Below, one piece after another: positions 9,697 to 16,643 of a stretch of 64,000 nt of DNA; within the stretch, counting starts at the first letter, position 1; each line of letters opens with the position of its first letter. This DNA comes from JAPOUP01 sp965199865 (GTDB lineage: Bacteria > Pseudomonadota > Alphaproteobacteria > Rhodobacterales > Rhodobacteraceae). Made by a program: the position numbers and the translations under genes. The DNA lies in the NCBI GenBank assembly GCA_965199865.1, contig CBDATU010000009.1:248001-312000 (forward strand). Reading direction: 5' to 3'. A model generated the notes under the pieces. That model saw only the letters and a list, made by a program, of their open reading frames with translations. It ran no database searches and had not been told where the DNA came from.

Positions 9697-9701
9697 GCAT
9701 A

Positions 9702-9735
9702 TCTGGGGCCGGGCGCAGGAGCGCCCGGCCCCAGA
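9702..9735 (+). terminator. Strong hairpin after tctC, terminator or transcript-end protector
   Basis: Perfect 15-bp inverted repeat with left arm TCTGGGGCCGGGCGC, loop AGGA and exact complementary right arm, starting five bases after the tctC stop. No run of T follows, so it is not a textbook intrinsic terminator. It may stop or slow transcription, or protect the tctBAC mRNA from 3' decay and lower osmC expression. Confidence 0.6.
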
Positions 9736-9759
9736 CCATTCCAACCGAAGTCTGAAATC

Positions 9760-10239
9760 ATGCTCATCAGAGAAAAGCCGATCTGGACCTTCAGGGTCTC
9801 GGCCACCCAGCAGACCAATACCAAATCGACGGCGAAATCGCGCGATGTCACGATGACGATCGACGAACCGATCGAGCGGGGCGGAACCAATGAGGGTCCG
9901 ATGCCCGTCGAGATGGTCTTTGCCGGACTGGCCGGTTGCACGCACGTCATCTCGAACAAGCTGGCTGCGGCCAATGATGTCGTCATCGAGGATATGGAGA
10001 TCGAAATCGTCACCACGATGGACAGTCGGGGCACGCGTTTGATCGAGCCGATCGACCTGCCGTTTCCGAAGGTCGTCATAAACATCACTGCGAAGATGAC
10101 AGGTCATCCCGAGAATATCGAGGAAATCGTGACCAGGCTGTGCGAGCATTGCGCCGTCGCAAAGATGCTGCGCCAGTCCGGTAGCGAAGTGATCGAGAAC
10201 TGGAAAATCAACGGTGCGGAGTGGCAGAAGGCCGCGTGA
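9760..10239 (+). CDS. OsmC family protein
   Basis: OsmC/Ohr-like protein of 159 residues; the family includes thiol peroxidases that use two cysteines to reduce organic peroxides. Two candidate cysteines are seen: one in GLAGCTHV near residue 65 and one or both in LCEHCAVAKML near 130, matching the spacing of the family. The fold-defining MPVEMVFAGLAGC segment is clear. It is convergent with the Ldh2-type dehydrogenase gene and the two overlap by 32 bases at their 3' ends. It is separated from tctC by a strong hairpin and may be a separate unit or readthrough product. Confidence 0.85.
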   Translation: MLIREKPIWTFRVSATQQTNTKSTAKSRDVTMTIDEPIERGGTNEGPMPVEMVFAGLAGCTHVISNKLAAANDVVIEDMEIEIVTTMDSRGTRLIEPIDLPFPKVVINITAKMTGHPENIEEIVTRLCEHCAVAKMLRQSGSEVIENWKINGAEWQKAA

Positions 10240-11302
10240 TTGGCTGGAGCCGGTCTATGCCCAGTGAATCGGCAAGTGCATCGAGTCGGTTTCCCAGAAC
10301 TTCGGGGACTGGGATGCCGTTCGCCAGGCGTTCCGCGCTCGTGGCCGCCAGCCTTTCACCGGGCAATCTGATTTCGTCGACCCCAGGAAGCAGGTCGGAC
10401 GACTTCATCTCGTCCCAGATCAAGTCGATCTGCGCCTTGAACGTTTCGACATCGGCAAAGGCTGCGACATTGAGTGCGATGATGAAGTGACCGGTATTCG
10501 TTGTCGCTTTGGGGTCGGCGTTGAAATCCACCACATCCGCACCGAAGGCGGCTCCGTTCAGCGTACCCGCCAGCAGCCCGAAGATCAGCGACAGCCCGTA
10601 TCCCTTTGGTCCACCGATGGGCAGCAGCAATCCCTCGCTGGCGCGGTTCGGATCCGTCAGCGGCCGGCCCAGCCGGTCGATCATCCATCCTTCCGGCATG
10701 GTTTGCCCCCGGTCCGCGGCGGTTTTGACCTTGCCATAGGCGGCAACGGTGGTGGCCATATCCAAAATCACCGCCGGACGCCTGTTCGATGGGATCGCTA
10801 CAGAGATCGGATTGGTGCTGAGCAGAAGATCGGTCCCACCCCAGGGAGGCATGTGGTTGGCACTTCCAACGGCAACATAGAGTCCGATCATGTCGTGCGC
10901 CAACGGCATCCTCGCATAGAGAAACGCCGGTCCGGCATGGTTCGAATACCGTGCGCCGACCCAGGCGACACCGCAGGTACCGGCTTTCCGCATGGCCAGT
11001 TCCGCTGCGCGCAGCATCACCAGGTGGCCGGGTCCGTTTCCGCCATCGAGCAATGCCGTAGCGGGACGTTCGGAGATTATCGAGATATCCGGGTCGACCG
11101 ACATTCCTCCCGAAAGGATTCGCCTGACATATTGCGGCAGACGAAATACCCCATGACCATCCTGTCCACCAATATCGGCTTCGGTCATCAACGCGGCCAT
11201 CCGGGATGCGTTGTCCATCGGCATGTCGCATGCCCGCAGGGCGGAGGCGATAAATTCGCGAAGCTGGTCCGCTTCGACAATTCGCGTTATGCTCCTGTTC
11301 AT
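10208..11302 (-). CDS. Ldh2-type (malate/L-lactate dehydrogenase family) oxidoreductase
   Basis: NAD(P)-dependent oxidoreductase of the Ldh2/YlbC/ComC (malate, L-sulfolactate, ureidoglycolate dehydrogenase) family, about 364 residues, unrelated to classical lactate dehydrogenase. Family signatures are ADIGGQDGHGVFRLP near residue 40, containing the catalytic histidine, GNGPGHLVM, and the nucleotide-binding GPKGYGLSLIF in the second half. The ATG at 11302 was chosen because AAAGGG sits eight bases upstream; an earlier in-frame ATG lacks this. It diverges from the cupin gene across 38 bases, so the two promoters must be packed together. Substrate is not determinable. Confidence 0.88.
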   Translation of the reverse strand: MNRSITRIVEADQLREFIASALRACDMPMDNASRMAALMTEADIGGQDGHGVFRLPQYVRRILSGGMSVDPDISIISERPATALLDGGNGPGHLVMLRAAELAMRKAGTCGVAWVGARYSNHAGPAFLYARMPLAHDMIGLYVAVGSANHMPPWGGTDLLLSTNPISVAIPSNRRPAVILDMATTVAAYGKVKTAADRGQTMPEGWMIDRLGRPLTDPNRASEGLLLPIGGPKGYGLSLIFGLLAGTLNGAAFGADVVDFNADPKATTNTGHFIIALNVAAFADVETFKAQIDLIWDEMKSSDLLPGVDEIRLPGERLAATSAERLANGIPVPEVLGNRLDALADSLGIDRLQPITRPSATPHR

Positions 11303-11340
11303 TTTACAACCCTTTGCCAAATTCACTCGCGGAGATTCCC

Positions 11341-11745
11341 ATGAGTAGCGAAGCTATCGTTCCCTATGCCTCGATTTCACCCTTTGCCCGGGGCGACGGT
11401 GTCGAAACCCGCCTGATGATTGGGCGCGAGCGTGTGAATGATCCCCCTTTTACCACCGGTACGACCATGTTTCCCGCCGGTTCCGCTGCGCCCATGCATA
11501 GCCATAACTGCGACGAACAGGTCACGGTCCTTGAAGGTCGGGCCATGGCTGAGGTCGCCGGAGTTCGATCTGAACTTGGGCCTATGGATACTAGTTTCAT
11601 TCCGGCGGATATGCCACATCGCTTCGTGAACATCGGTGATGGTCCTCTAAAGATCCTGTGGATCTATGCGGCTGCAGAGGTCACCCGGACCTTCACGGAA
11701 ACGGGCGAGACCGTCCCTCATCTGTCGTTGGGCGACAGGGTCTGA
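11341..11745 (+). CDS. Cupin domain-containing protein
   Basis: Single-domain cupin of 134 residues. The first cupin motif is visible as HSHNCDEQVTVLEGRAMAEV and the second around PADMPHRFVNIGDGP, giving a set of histidine and glutamate metal ligands (two His and one Glu in the first, one His in the second). A metal-dependent small-molecule enzyme or binding role is likely, but no reaction can be assigned. The ATG at 11341 follows a GGAG ribosome site. It diverges from the Ldh2-type dehydrogenase with a very short shared regulatory region. Confidence 0.82.
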   Translation: MSSEAIVPYASISPFARGDGVETRLMIGRERVNDPPFTTGTTMFPAGSAAPMHSHNCDEQVTVLEGRAMAEVAGVRSELGPMDTSFIPADMPHRFVNIGDGPLKILWIYAAAEVTRTFTETGETVPHLSLGDRV

Positions 11746-12083
11746 GCGGGCGCATCTGTCACTGCGCCGTGGCGTGAGGTTCGGTTACACGGACAGCATT
11801 GTCCCGCGCCAATGAACCCTCCCCGCAGGAGTGTTCACTGCCTGTCCCGGTGTCCGGAGATCTTCGCCGCAGGGCGTCACACCCGCGACTTCCGTGGCGA
11901 ACCGGTCCAGGACATCCCGCAGCTCACGCGGAAGAGAGGGAGGTGGGTGCGCGCTGTCGATGTTCTTCGGCAGTTCCTGGATTGGGTGCGAAAACGGCGA
12001 CCTGCGGTATTCAAAAACTAATGATTGGTGGTAATATCAATCTGAATTCCTGATATCGATATGGGGTCTGAAGAGGGTCTTCG
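11746..12083. other. Intergenic region upstream of LysR gene
   Basis: About 338 bases after the cupin gene. Short frames overlap each other and none has a recognised product. The AT-rich stretch at about 12010-12060 is the likely promoter of the LysR-type gene, with AGAGGG as its ribosome site. Nothing else was seen. Confidence 0.45.
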
Positions 12084-12989
12084 TTGAAGCTTCAGCATCT
12101 GAAATACTTTGTTGCAGTGTTCGAGGAAGGATCATTCTCGGCCGGAGCACAGCGCGTGAACGCAACGCAGTCAGGTCTGTCGATGCACGTACGGCAGCTG
12201 GAGGACCGGTATCAGGTGCAGCTGTTTAACCGCAGCTCCACGGGTGTCACGCCAACCGAAGCAGGCAAACTGTTCTATCGCGATGCGGTACGTGTCTTGT
12301 ATGCGGCGACCGAGGCGGAAGCCAACCTGAAGGCCCTGTCCGGCGCGGTGACAGGACATGTGACGGTCGGGCTGATGCCAACATTTACGCGTGCGGTCCT
12401 GGGACCGACACTGATTCGGTTCACCAGGAACTATCCCAACGTAAAGATCACGGTACGCGAGGCTTATTCGGGTGAACTGTCCCGCCAGATTCTCGCGGGT
12501 GAACTTGATTTTGCTGTCGTGCCCGCGTTCAGCGCGGACATACGGCTCCGTGCGAGTCTAATGGGAACGGATAGGGAGTATCTTGTTGTTTCCCGTGAGA
12601 GTGGCATCGTGGCTGATGGGCCCGTGCGACTGGCGGAACTTCCGTCCCTGAATCTGGTGCTACCGAGCCGCGATAACGCTCGAAGGCTCAAGATCGATCA
12701 ATATCTCGCCACTAATGGAATTGAGACCAGGCATCTAATGGAACTCGATTCCATGTTCACGACACTCGATCTTGTAGCCCGTTCCGACTGGGCAACGATC
12801 CTGCCAGGCATTCTATGCCTTCCCGATCTGGCGGGCGACAGGCGCCGGGTCATACCTATCACCGGGCCAGAACTGTCTGTCGATTATCTGAGGATCGAGC
12901 CGATGTCGGTTCCGTTCAGCGACGCAGGCCAGGCATTCTACAGCTTTCTCATGGACGAACTTGTGACAGCACTGGACGCGCTCGGCTGA
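12084..12989 (+). CDS. LysR family transcriptional regulator
   Basis: LysR-type regulator of 301 residues with an N-terminal winged helix-turn-helix (about residues 1-60, including LKYFVAVFEEGSFSAGA and LSMHVRQLEDRYQVQLF) and a C-terminal ligand-binding domain starting near ALSGAVTGHVTVGLMPT. The start is TTG, supported by AGAGGG seven bases upstream and by the family's usual opening (MKLQHLKYF). It probably senses a metabolite of the neighbouring transport and dehydrogenase genes, but its target promoter cannot be told; it points away from them. Confidence 0.92.
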   Translation: MKLQHLKYFVAVFEEGSFSAGAQRVNATQSGLSMHVRQLEDRYQVQLFNRSSTGVTPTEAGKLFYRDAVRVLYAATEAEANLKALSGAVTGHVTVGLMPTFTRAVLGPTLIRFTRNYPNVKITVREAYSGELSRQILAGELDFAVVPAFSADIRLRASLMGTDREYLVVSRESGIVADGPVRLAELPSLNLVLPSRDNARRLKIDQYLATNGIETRHLMELDSMFTTLDLVARSDWATILPGILCLPDLAGDRRRVIPITGPELSVDYLRIEPMSVPFSDAGQAFYSFLMDELVTALDALG

Positions 12990-13585
12990 TTTGAAGTCCC
13001 ATCGGTTTGGGAGATGTGGTGGTCGAGTCGTGGCCAACGTCGAATTCCAGCCTGAATGCGCCTCCGCCGAAACCGCAATGGGTTATGTGCCTGTCGCCGG
13101 AACCGGACACGTAGAATGTCTGGAATTGGGGACGGTGGCAGTGATTGAGCCGCGCAACAGAATCCCTGCCCGTGCGGCTTTCCGCCCGCTGCCGATCCTG
13201 TTAGCCGGAAGTCCATGGAGCCCGCCTGCCATAGGGGTGGGCTGTTTCTCGATGACCATGCGCTCCGCGCAGCGGCTGACGGGATCGCTGGGCCTTGCTC
13301 GAATCAGGTTGGTCCAGGGTCGTCATGGCCGGATCCGGCATTGGCGGTCCGGCAGCCTTGCCGGGGAAAGCACTGCGGGCTGGCTGGCCGGGAGTCCGTT
13401 ATCTTCTCCCAGGCCGCTTCCGGAATCCAGGGCAGGACATTTGCCTTCATTGGCAGGAATTACAGGATGATGAAGGTATGGGCTTGCCAGTAGGCGACTC
13501 GCACCTTATACGCACGCCCTTATTGGCGGGTCCGGCCATAGAGGCATGCCGAGGCGCGCCTAGAGCGTCATTGAAGGAGATGGAA
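12990..13585. other. Intergenic region, no gene recognised
   Basis: About 600 bases between the LysR gene and rpmI. Several overlapping open frames exist on both strands, one running in-frame into rpmI, but none resembles a known protein or has a convincing ribosome site. It must hold the rpmI-rplT promoter. I could not see a recognisable L20 leader structure. Confidence 0.45.
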
Positions 13586-13786
13586 ATGCCCAAGATGAAG
13601 ACCAAGTCGAGCGCCAAGAAGCGCTTCAAGATGACCGCTTCGGGCCGCGTGAAGGTTGCCCAGGCTGGTAAGCGTCACGGGATGATCAAGCGCACCAGGA
13701 AGTTCATCCGTAATGCTCGTGGAACAACCACATTGAGCGCTCCTGACGAAAGGATCGTCAAGGGGTTCATGCCGTATTCGCGTTGA
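13586..13786 (+). CDS. rpmI: 50S ribosomal protein L35
   Basis: Ribosomal protein L35 of the large subunit, 66 residues, highly basic. It begins MPKMKTKSSAKKRFK and ends with GFMPYSR, both typical of the family. The ATG at 13586 is preceded by AAGGAGA; a much longer in-frame reading upstream is rejected because L35 starts here in all relatives. rplT follows after 13 bases and pheS comes next, the common bacterial order. Confidence 0.97.
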   Translation: MPKMKTKSSAKKRFKMTASGRVKVAQAGKRHGMIKRTRKFIRNARGTTTLSAPDERIVKGFMPYSR

Positions 13787-13799
13787 GGAGGGCACGGAC

Positions 13800-14162
13800 A
13801 TGCCACGCACGACAGGGGGCACAGTTGCCCATGCCCGCCACAAAAAAACCATCAAGGCCGCGAAAGGCTATTATGGCCGCCGGTCCAAGAACTTCAAGAC
13901 CGCCAGGCAGGCCGTCGATAAGGCCAACCAGTACGCGACCCGGGACCGCAAGACGCGCAAGCGCAGTTTCAGGGCGCTCTGGATCCAGCGGATCAACGCA
14001 GCGGTTCGCGCTCATGACAGCATGTTGAACTATTCACGCTTCGTAAACGGTCTATCCAGGGCCGGGATTGAGGTTGACCGCAAGGTATTGGCTGATCTAG
14101 CCGTCAACGAACCGGCAGCCTTTGGTGCAATCGTTGAAAAGGCAAAAGCTGCGTTGATCTGA
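13800..14162 (+). CDS. rplT: 50S ribosomal protein L20
   Basis: Ribosomal protein L20, 120 residues, needed for early assembly of the large subunit by binding 23S rRNA. Family features include AHARHKKTIKAAKGYYGRR near the N-terminus, the RKRSFRALWIQRINAA segment near residue 60 and SRFVNGLSRAGIEVDRK further on. It lies 13 bases after rpmI with a GAGGA ribosome site and is cotranscribed with it. In many bacteria L20 represses this operon; no such leader structure was identified here. Confidence 0.97.
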   Translation: MPRTTGGTVAHARHKKTIKAAKGYYGRRSKNFKTARQAVDKANQYATRDRKTRKRSFRALWIQRINAAVRAHDSMLNYSRFVNGLSRAGIEVDRKVLADLAVNEPAAFGAIVEKAKAALI

Positions 14163-14690
14163 CCCGACATTGCAGAGGCGTGTTGCACAGATCCCGGTAT
14201 GAGGTGTCATGCCGGAGATGCACCCGCCCTCAATGTGGTTGAGTCGTTCCGGTCGCGATCCTGAATGCGATGTGGTTCTGGTCGGTGGCGAGCCTGGAAA
14301 GGGCCGCATCCGCAGGGGATTCGGAATGCCGTGATCAAATCCCGGTACATGCCGCAACTGTAGGTTCGAACTTTCCGCTTTCGATGTCGGTGGCGTAACT
14401 CCACAATACACTCAACACGCTTACCCGCGAATTCCCGTCGTTAGGCCTGGATTTCGAACTGTAGGCGGAGCGGTGTTCAGGTTTCAGGTCAAGGTTCATC
14501 ACTCGCGGCATTGGGTGCCCATCGGACCTGAGATCAGTTGTGGAAATCGGCTCGCCTCTTGCAGCAGGGTGCCTCGTCCCTTAGGCGAGTATCTTTCTGT
14601 GCCACGACGTGGCGCATGGGGTTCGCCTGAGGGTTGAAAACAAAATGGGTGACCGATAGCACATCCGTGCCTAATTCGGAGGGAACGTTT
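14163..14690. other. Intergenic region between rplT and pheS
   Basis: About 530 bases without a supported gene. Open frames on the reverse strand are short and mutually overlapping. No mobile-element end or repeat was verified. It is long for this normally compact ribosomal-protein/pheST neighbourhood and may carry the pheS promoter and decayed DNA. Confidence 0.4.
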
Positions 14691-15770
14691 ATGGACGGCC
14701 TGAGAGAGCGTTACCTGTCTGCGATTGCAGCAGCCCCGGACGAGGTGGCGCTGGAGGGGCTGCGTGTTAGGGCTGTTGGCAGGAAAGGCGAGATTAGCCT
14801 GAGAATGCGCGAACTCGGAAAGATGGCCCCGGAAGAACGGAAGGTGGTCGGCCCCAGGCTCAACGCGCTCAAGGAGGAAATCACCTCTGCCCTCCTGGCA
14901 AGAAAGGCTGCCCTCGCGGACGCGTCTCTTGAGGAAAGGCTGAAGTCGGAATGGCTTGATGTAACGCTTCCGGCCCGCTCCCGTCCGGCGGGAACGGTGC
15001 ATCCGGTCTCGCAGGTCACCGAAGAGGTTTCGGCTGTGTTCGCGGATATGGGCTTCACCGTGGCAGAGGGGCCGCAGGTCGAAAGCGACTGGCACAATTT
15101 CGACGCCCTGAACATTCCGGCCGAGCATCCGACGCGCACGGAGATGGACACATTCTACATGACCCGCGGCGGCGACCACGAAGGTCCGCCTCATGTTCTG
15201 CGCACCCACACATCTCCGGTTCAGATTCGTGCCATGAAGCGGTTCGGTGCGCCGCTGAGGGTCATCTGCCCTGGCCGGGTCTATCGGGCGGACTATGACC
15301 AGACCCATACGCCGATGTTTCACCAGATCGAAGGGCTGGCTGTCGACCGGGACATATCGATGGCTAACCTCAAATGGTGTCTGGAGGAGTTTTGCAGGGC
15401 GTTTTTCGAGGTAGACCAGGTGGAGCTGCGGTTCCGGGCGTCGCATTTCCCATTCACGGAACCTTCCGCGGAGGTCGATCTTCGCTGTTCCTGGGAAGAT
15501 GGGCGGCTCAAGGTGGGCGAAGGCGACAGTTGGATGGAGATCCTGGGTTCCGGAATGGTGCATCCCAGGGTGCTGGAGGCCGGAGGCATTGATCCAGGCA
15601 AATGGCAGGGATTCGCTTTCGGGATCGGAATCGACCGACTGGCGATGCTAAAATATGGAATGCCGGATCTTAGGGCGTTCTTTGACAGCGACCTGCGGTG
15701 GCTGAAGCATTATGGTTTCGCAGCGCTGGATGTACCAGGCCTGCACAATGGACTGTCACGACCTGTATGA
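14691..15770 (+). CDS. pheS: Phenylalanine--tRNA ligase alpha subunit
   Basis: Alpha subunit of phenylalanyl-tRNA synthetase, 359 residues; the heterotetramer charges tRNA-Phe. The N-terminal helical arm (about residues 1-90) is followed by the class II catalytic core, with motif 2 in the region around VICPGRVYRADYDQTHTP, the FHQIEGL segment, and motif 3 in GFAFGIGIDRLAMLKYGM near the C-terminus. The ATG at 14691 follows GGAGGG and gives the usual family length. Its 3' end is duplicated in decayed form about 700 bases downstream, before pheT. Confidence 0.97.
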   Translation: MDGLRERYLSAIAAAPDEVALEGLRVRAVGRKGEISLRMRELGKMAPEERKVVGPRLNALKEEITSALLARKAALADASLEERLKSEWLDVTLPARSRPAGTVHPVSQVTEEVSAVFADMGFTVAEGPQVESDWHNFDALNIPAEHPTRTEMDTFYMTRGGDHEGPPHVLRTHTSPVQIRAMKRFGAPLRVICPGRVYRADYDQTHTPMFHQIEGLAVDRDISMANLKWCLEEFCRAFFEVDQVELRFRASHFPFTEPSAEVDLRCSWEDGRLKVGEGDSWMEILGSGMVHPRVLEAGGIDPGKWQGFAFGIGIDRLAMLKYGMPDLRAFFDSDLRWLKHYGFAALDVPGLHNGLSRPV

Positions 15771-15905
15771 CGACTGGAGCTACGCGCAGTTAAGGGAGCA
15801 CTGACGGCGACGGAGATCGGAATGACATCGAAGTGATTTGCCGCTTCCATCCAGTCAGCGGCGTTGGGCCTTGGGGCTGGCACGCATCTGAGGGGCTGTC
15901 GGTAC
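15708..15905 (+). repeat. Direct repeat, copy A (pheS 3' end and downstream)
   Basis: This stretch, from the last codons of pheS into the spacer, reappears at 16404-16590. Shared blocks include GGTTTCGCAGCGCTGGATG, ACCAGGCCTGCAC, CGCAGTTAAGGG and GACATCGAAG followed by GATTT. Copy A keeps the functional pheS tail; the other copy is degraded. Confidence 0.8.
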
Positions 15906-16117
15906 ACTGCCAGCGGGTTTACCGCTGGGAAGGGTCACAAGGCGGGGGTCAGGGTGTGAAGGTCGCCAGGGCCGCGCTCAACAGGCTGATCGGGCGGGCC
16001 AACCAGGAGCAGGAGGTCTTTGGCGACACGGAGAGGCGCTGTTGATCACCGAGCGGAATTGGAAGCGTAGGCAGGACCTGCTGCCGAAGATTTGTCGGAA
16101 GATAGGGGAGTTCGCGA

Positions 16118-16309
16118 ATGACGCAGGATAAGGATGATGCACGGGCGAGGCATGGGGATGCGCCGCTCTTCGTGAGCGACGAGGACCTGGTGTTCGGTGA
16201 GGAATGGGAGCAGTGGCGGCAGGAGATCGGCGACATACGGACGCGGATCTGGCTGGAGCGGCAGAAGCGCGTCCAGCGACCTCGAAGCGAGACCTCCCGA
16301 ACCGATTGA
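16118..16309 (+). CDS. Hypothetical small charged protein between pheS and pheT
   Basis: Candidate 63-residue protein, rich in acidic and basic residues (for example FGEEWEQWRQEIGD), with no membrane segment. I do not recognise it. It has a good ribosome site (AGGGGAG, seven bases before the ATG), which is why it is listed. It stands in an enlarged pheS-pheT spacer just upstream of the duplicated pheS tail, so it could also be a chance frame in rearranged DNA. Confidence 0.35.
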   Translation: MTQDKDDARARHGDAPLFVSDEDLVFGEEWEQWRQEIGDIRTRIWLERQKRVQRPRSETSRTD

Positions 16310-16358
16310 ATGGCCTCTATTGAAGCCGCTGATGGAGGCGCTCATGGAGAAGGAAGCT

Positions 16359-16590
16359 GGTGGAGCTGCGGTTCCGGGCGTAGCAACTCCCAGTTGCGGA
16401 GCCTTGTGGTTTCGCAGCGCTGGATGCACCAGGCCTGCACGGTGGGCTGTCACGAACGGTGTGACATTAGAAACCAGACGCAGTTAAGGGAATATCGACG
16501 GAGATCTGAATGACATCGAAGGGATTTACCGCTTCCATCCCGCCAGCGGCGTTGGGTTGGGCGACTGGCACGCACCTAACCGGTTGTCGG
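16359..16590 (+). repeat. Direct repeat, copy B (decayed pheS 3' end)
   Basis: A second, degraded copy of the pheS end. 16361-16403 matches an internal pheS segment at 15421-15463 (TGGAGCTGCGGTTCCGGGCG exactly), then the match jumps about 250 bases to the pheS terminus and its downstream spacer (15708-15905). The frame carries an early stop and encodes no product. It ends about 50 bases before the pheT start. Confidence 0.8.
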
Positions 16591-16643
16591 CGCGGCGGAC
16601 GGTTCTCTGCGGCCGCGTCTCAATCAATGGTGGGACTGATTTC

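Noticed and set aside
12991..13470. 159-codon plus-strand frame between the LysR gene and rpmI
   Set aside because: No recognised family, no ribosome site, and it overlaps other equally good frames; typical of GC-rich DNA.
14207..14411. Minus-strand frame suggesting a transposase relic between rplT and pheS
   Set aside because: No conserved transposase motif could be matched in any frame, so it was left as a plain spacer.
15956..16045. 30-codon GTG-started frame just before the small pheS-pheT frame
   Set aside because: Too short, no recognised family, and located at the edge of duplicated DNA.
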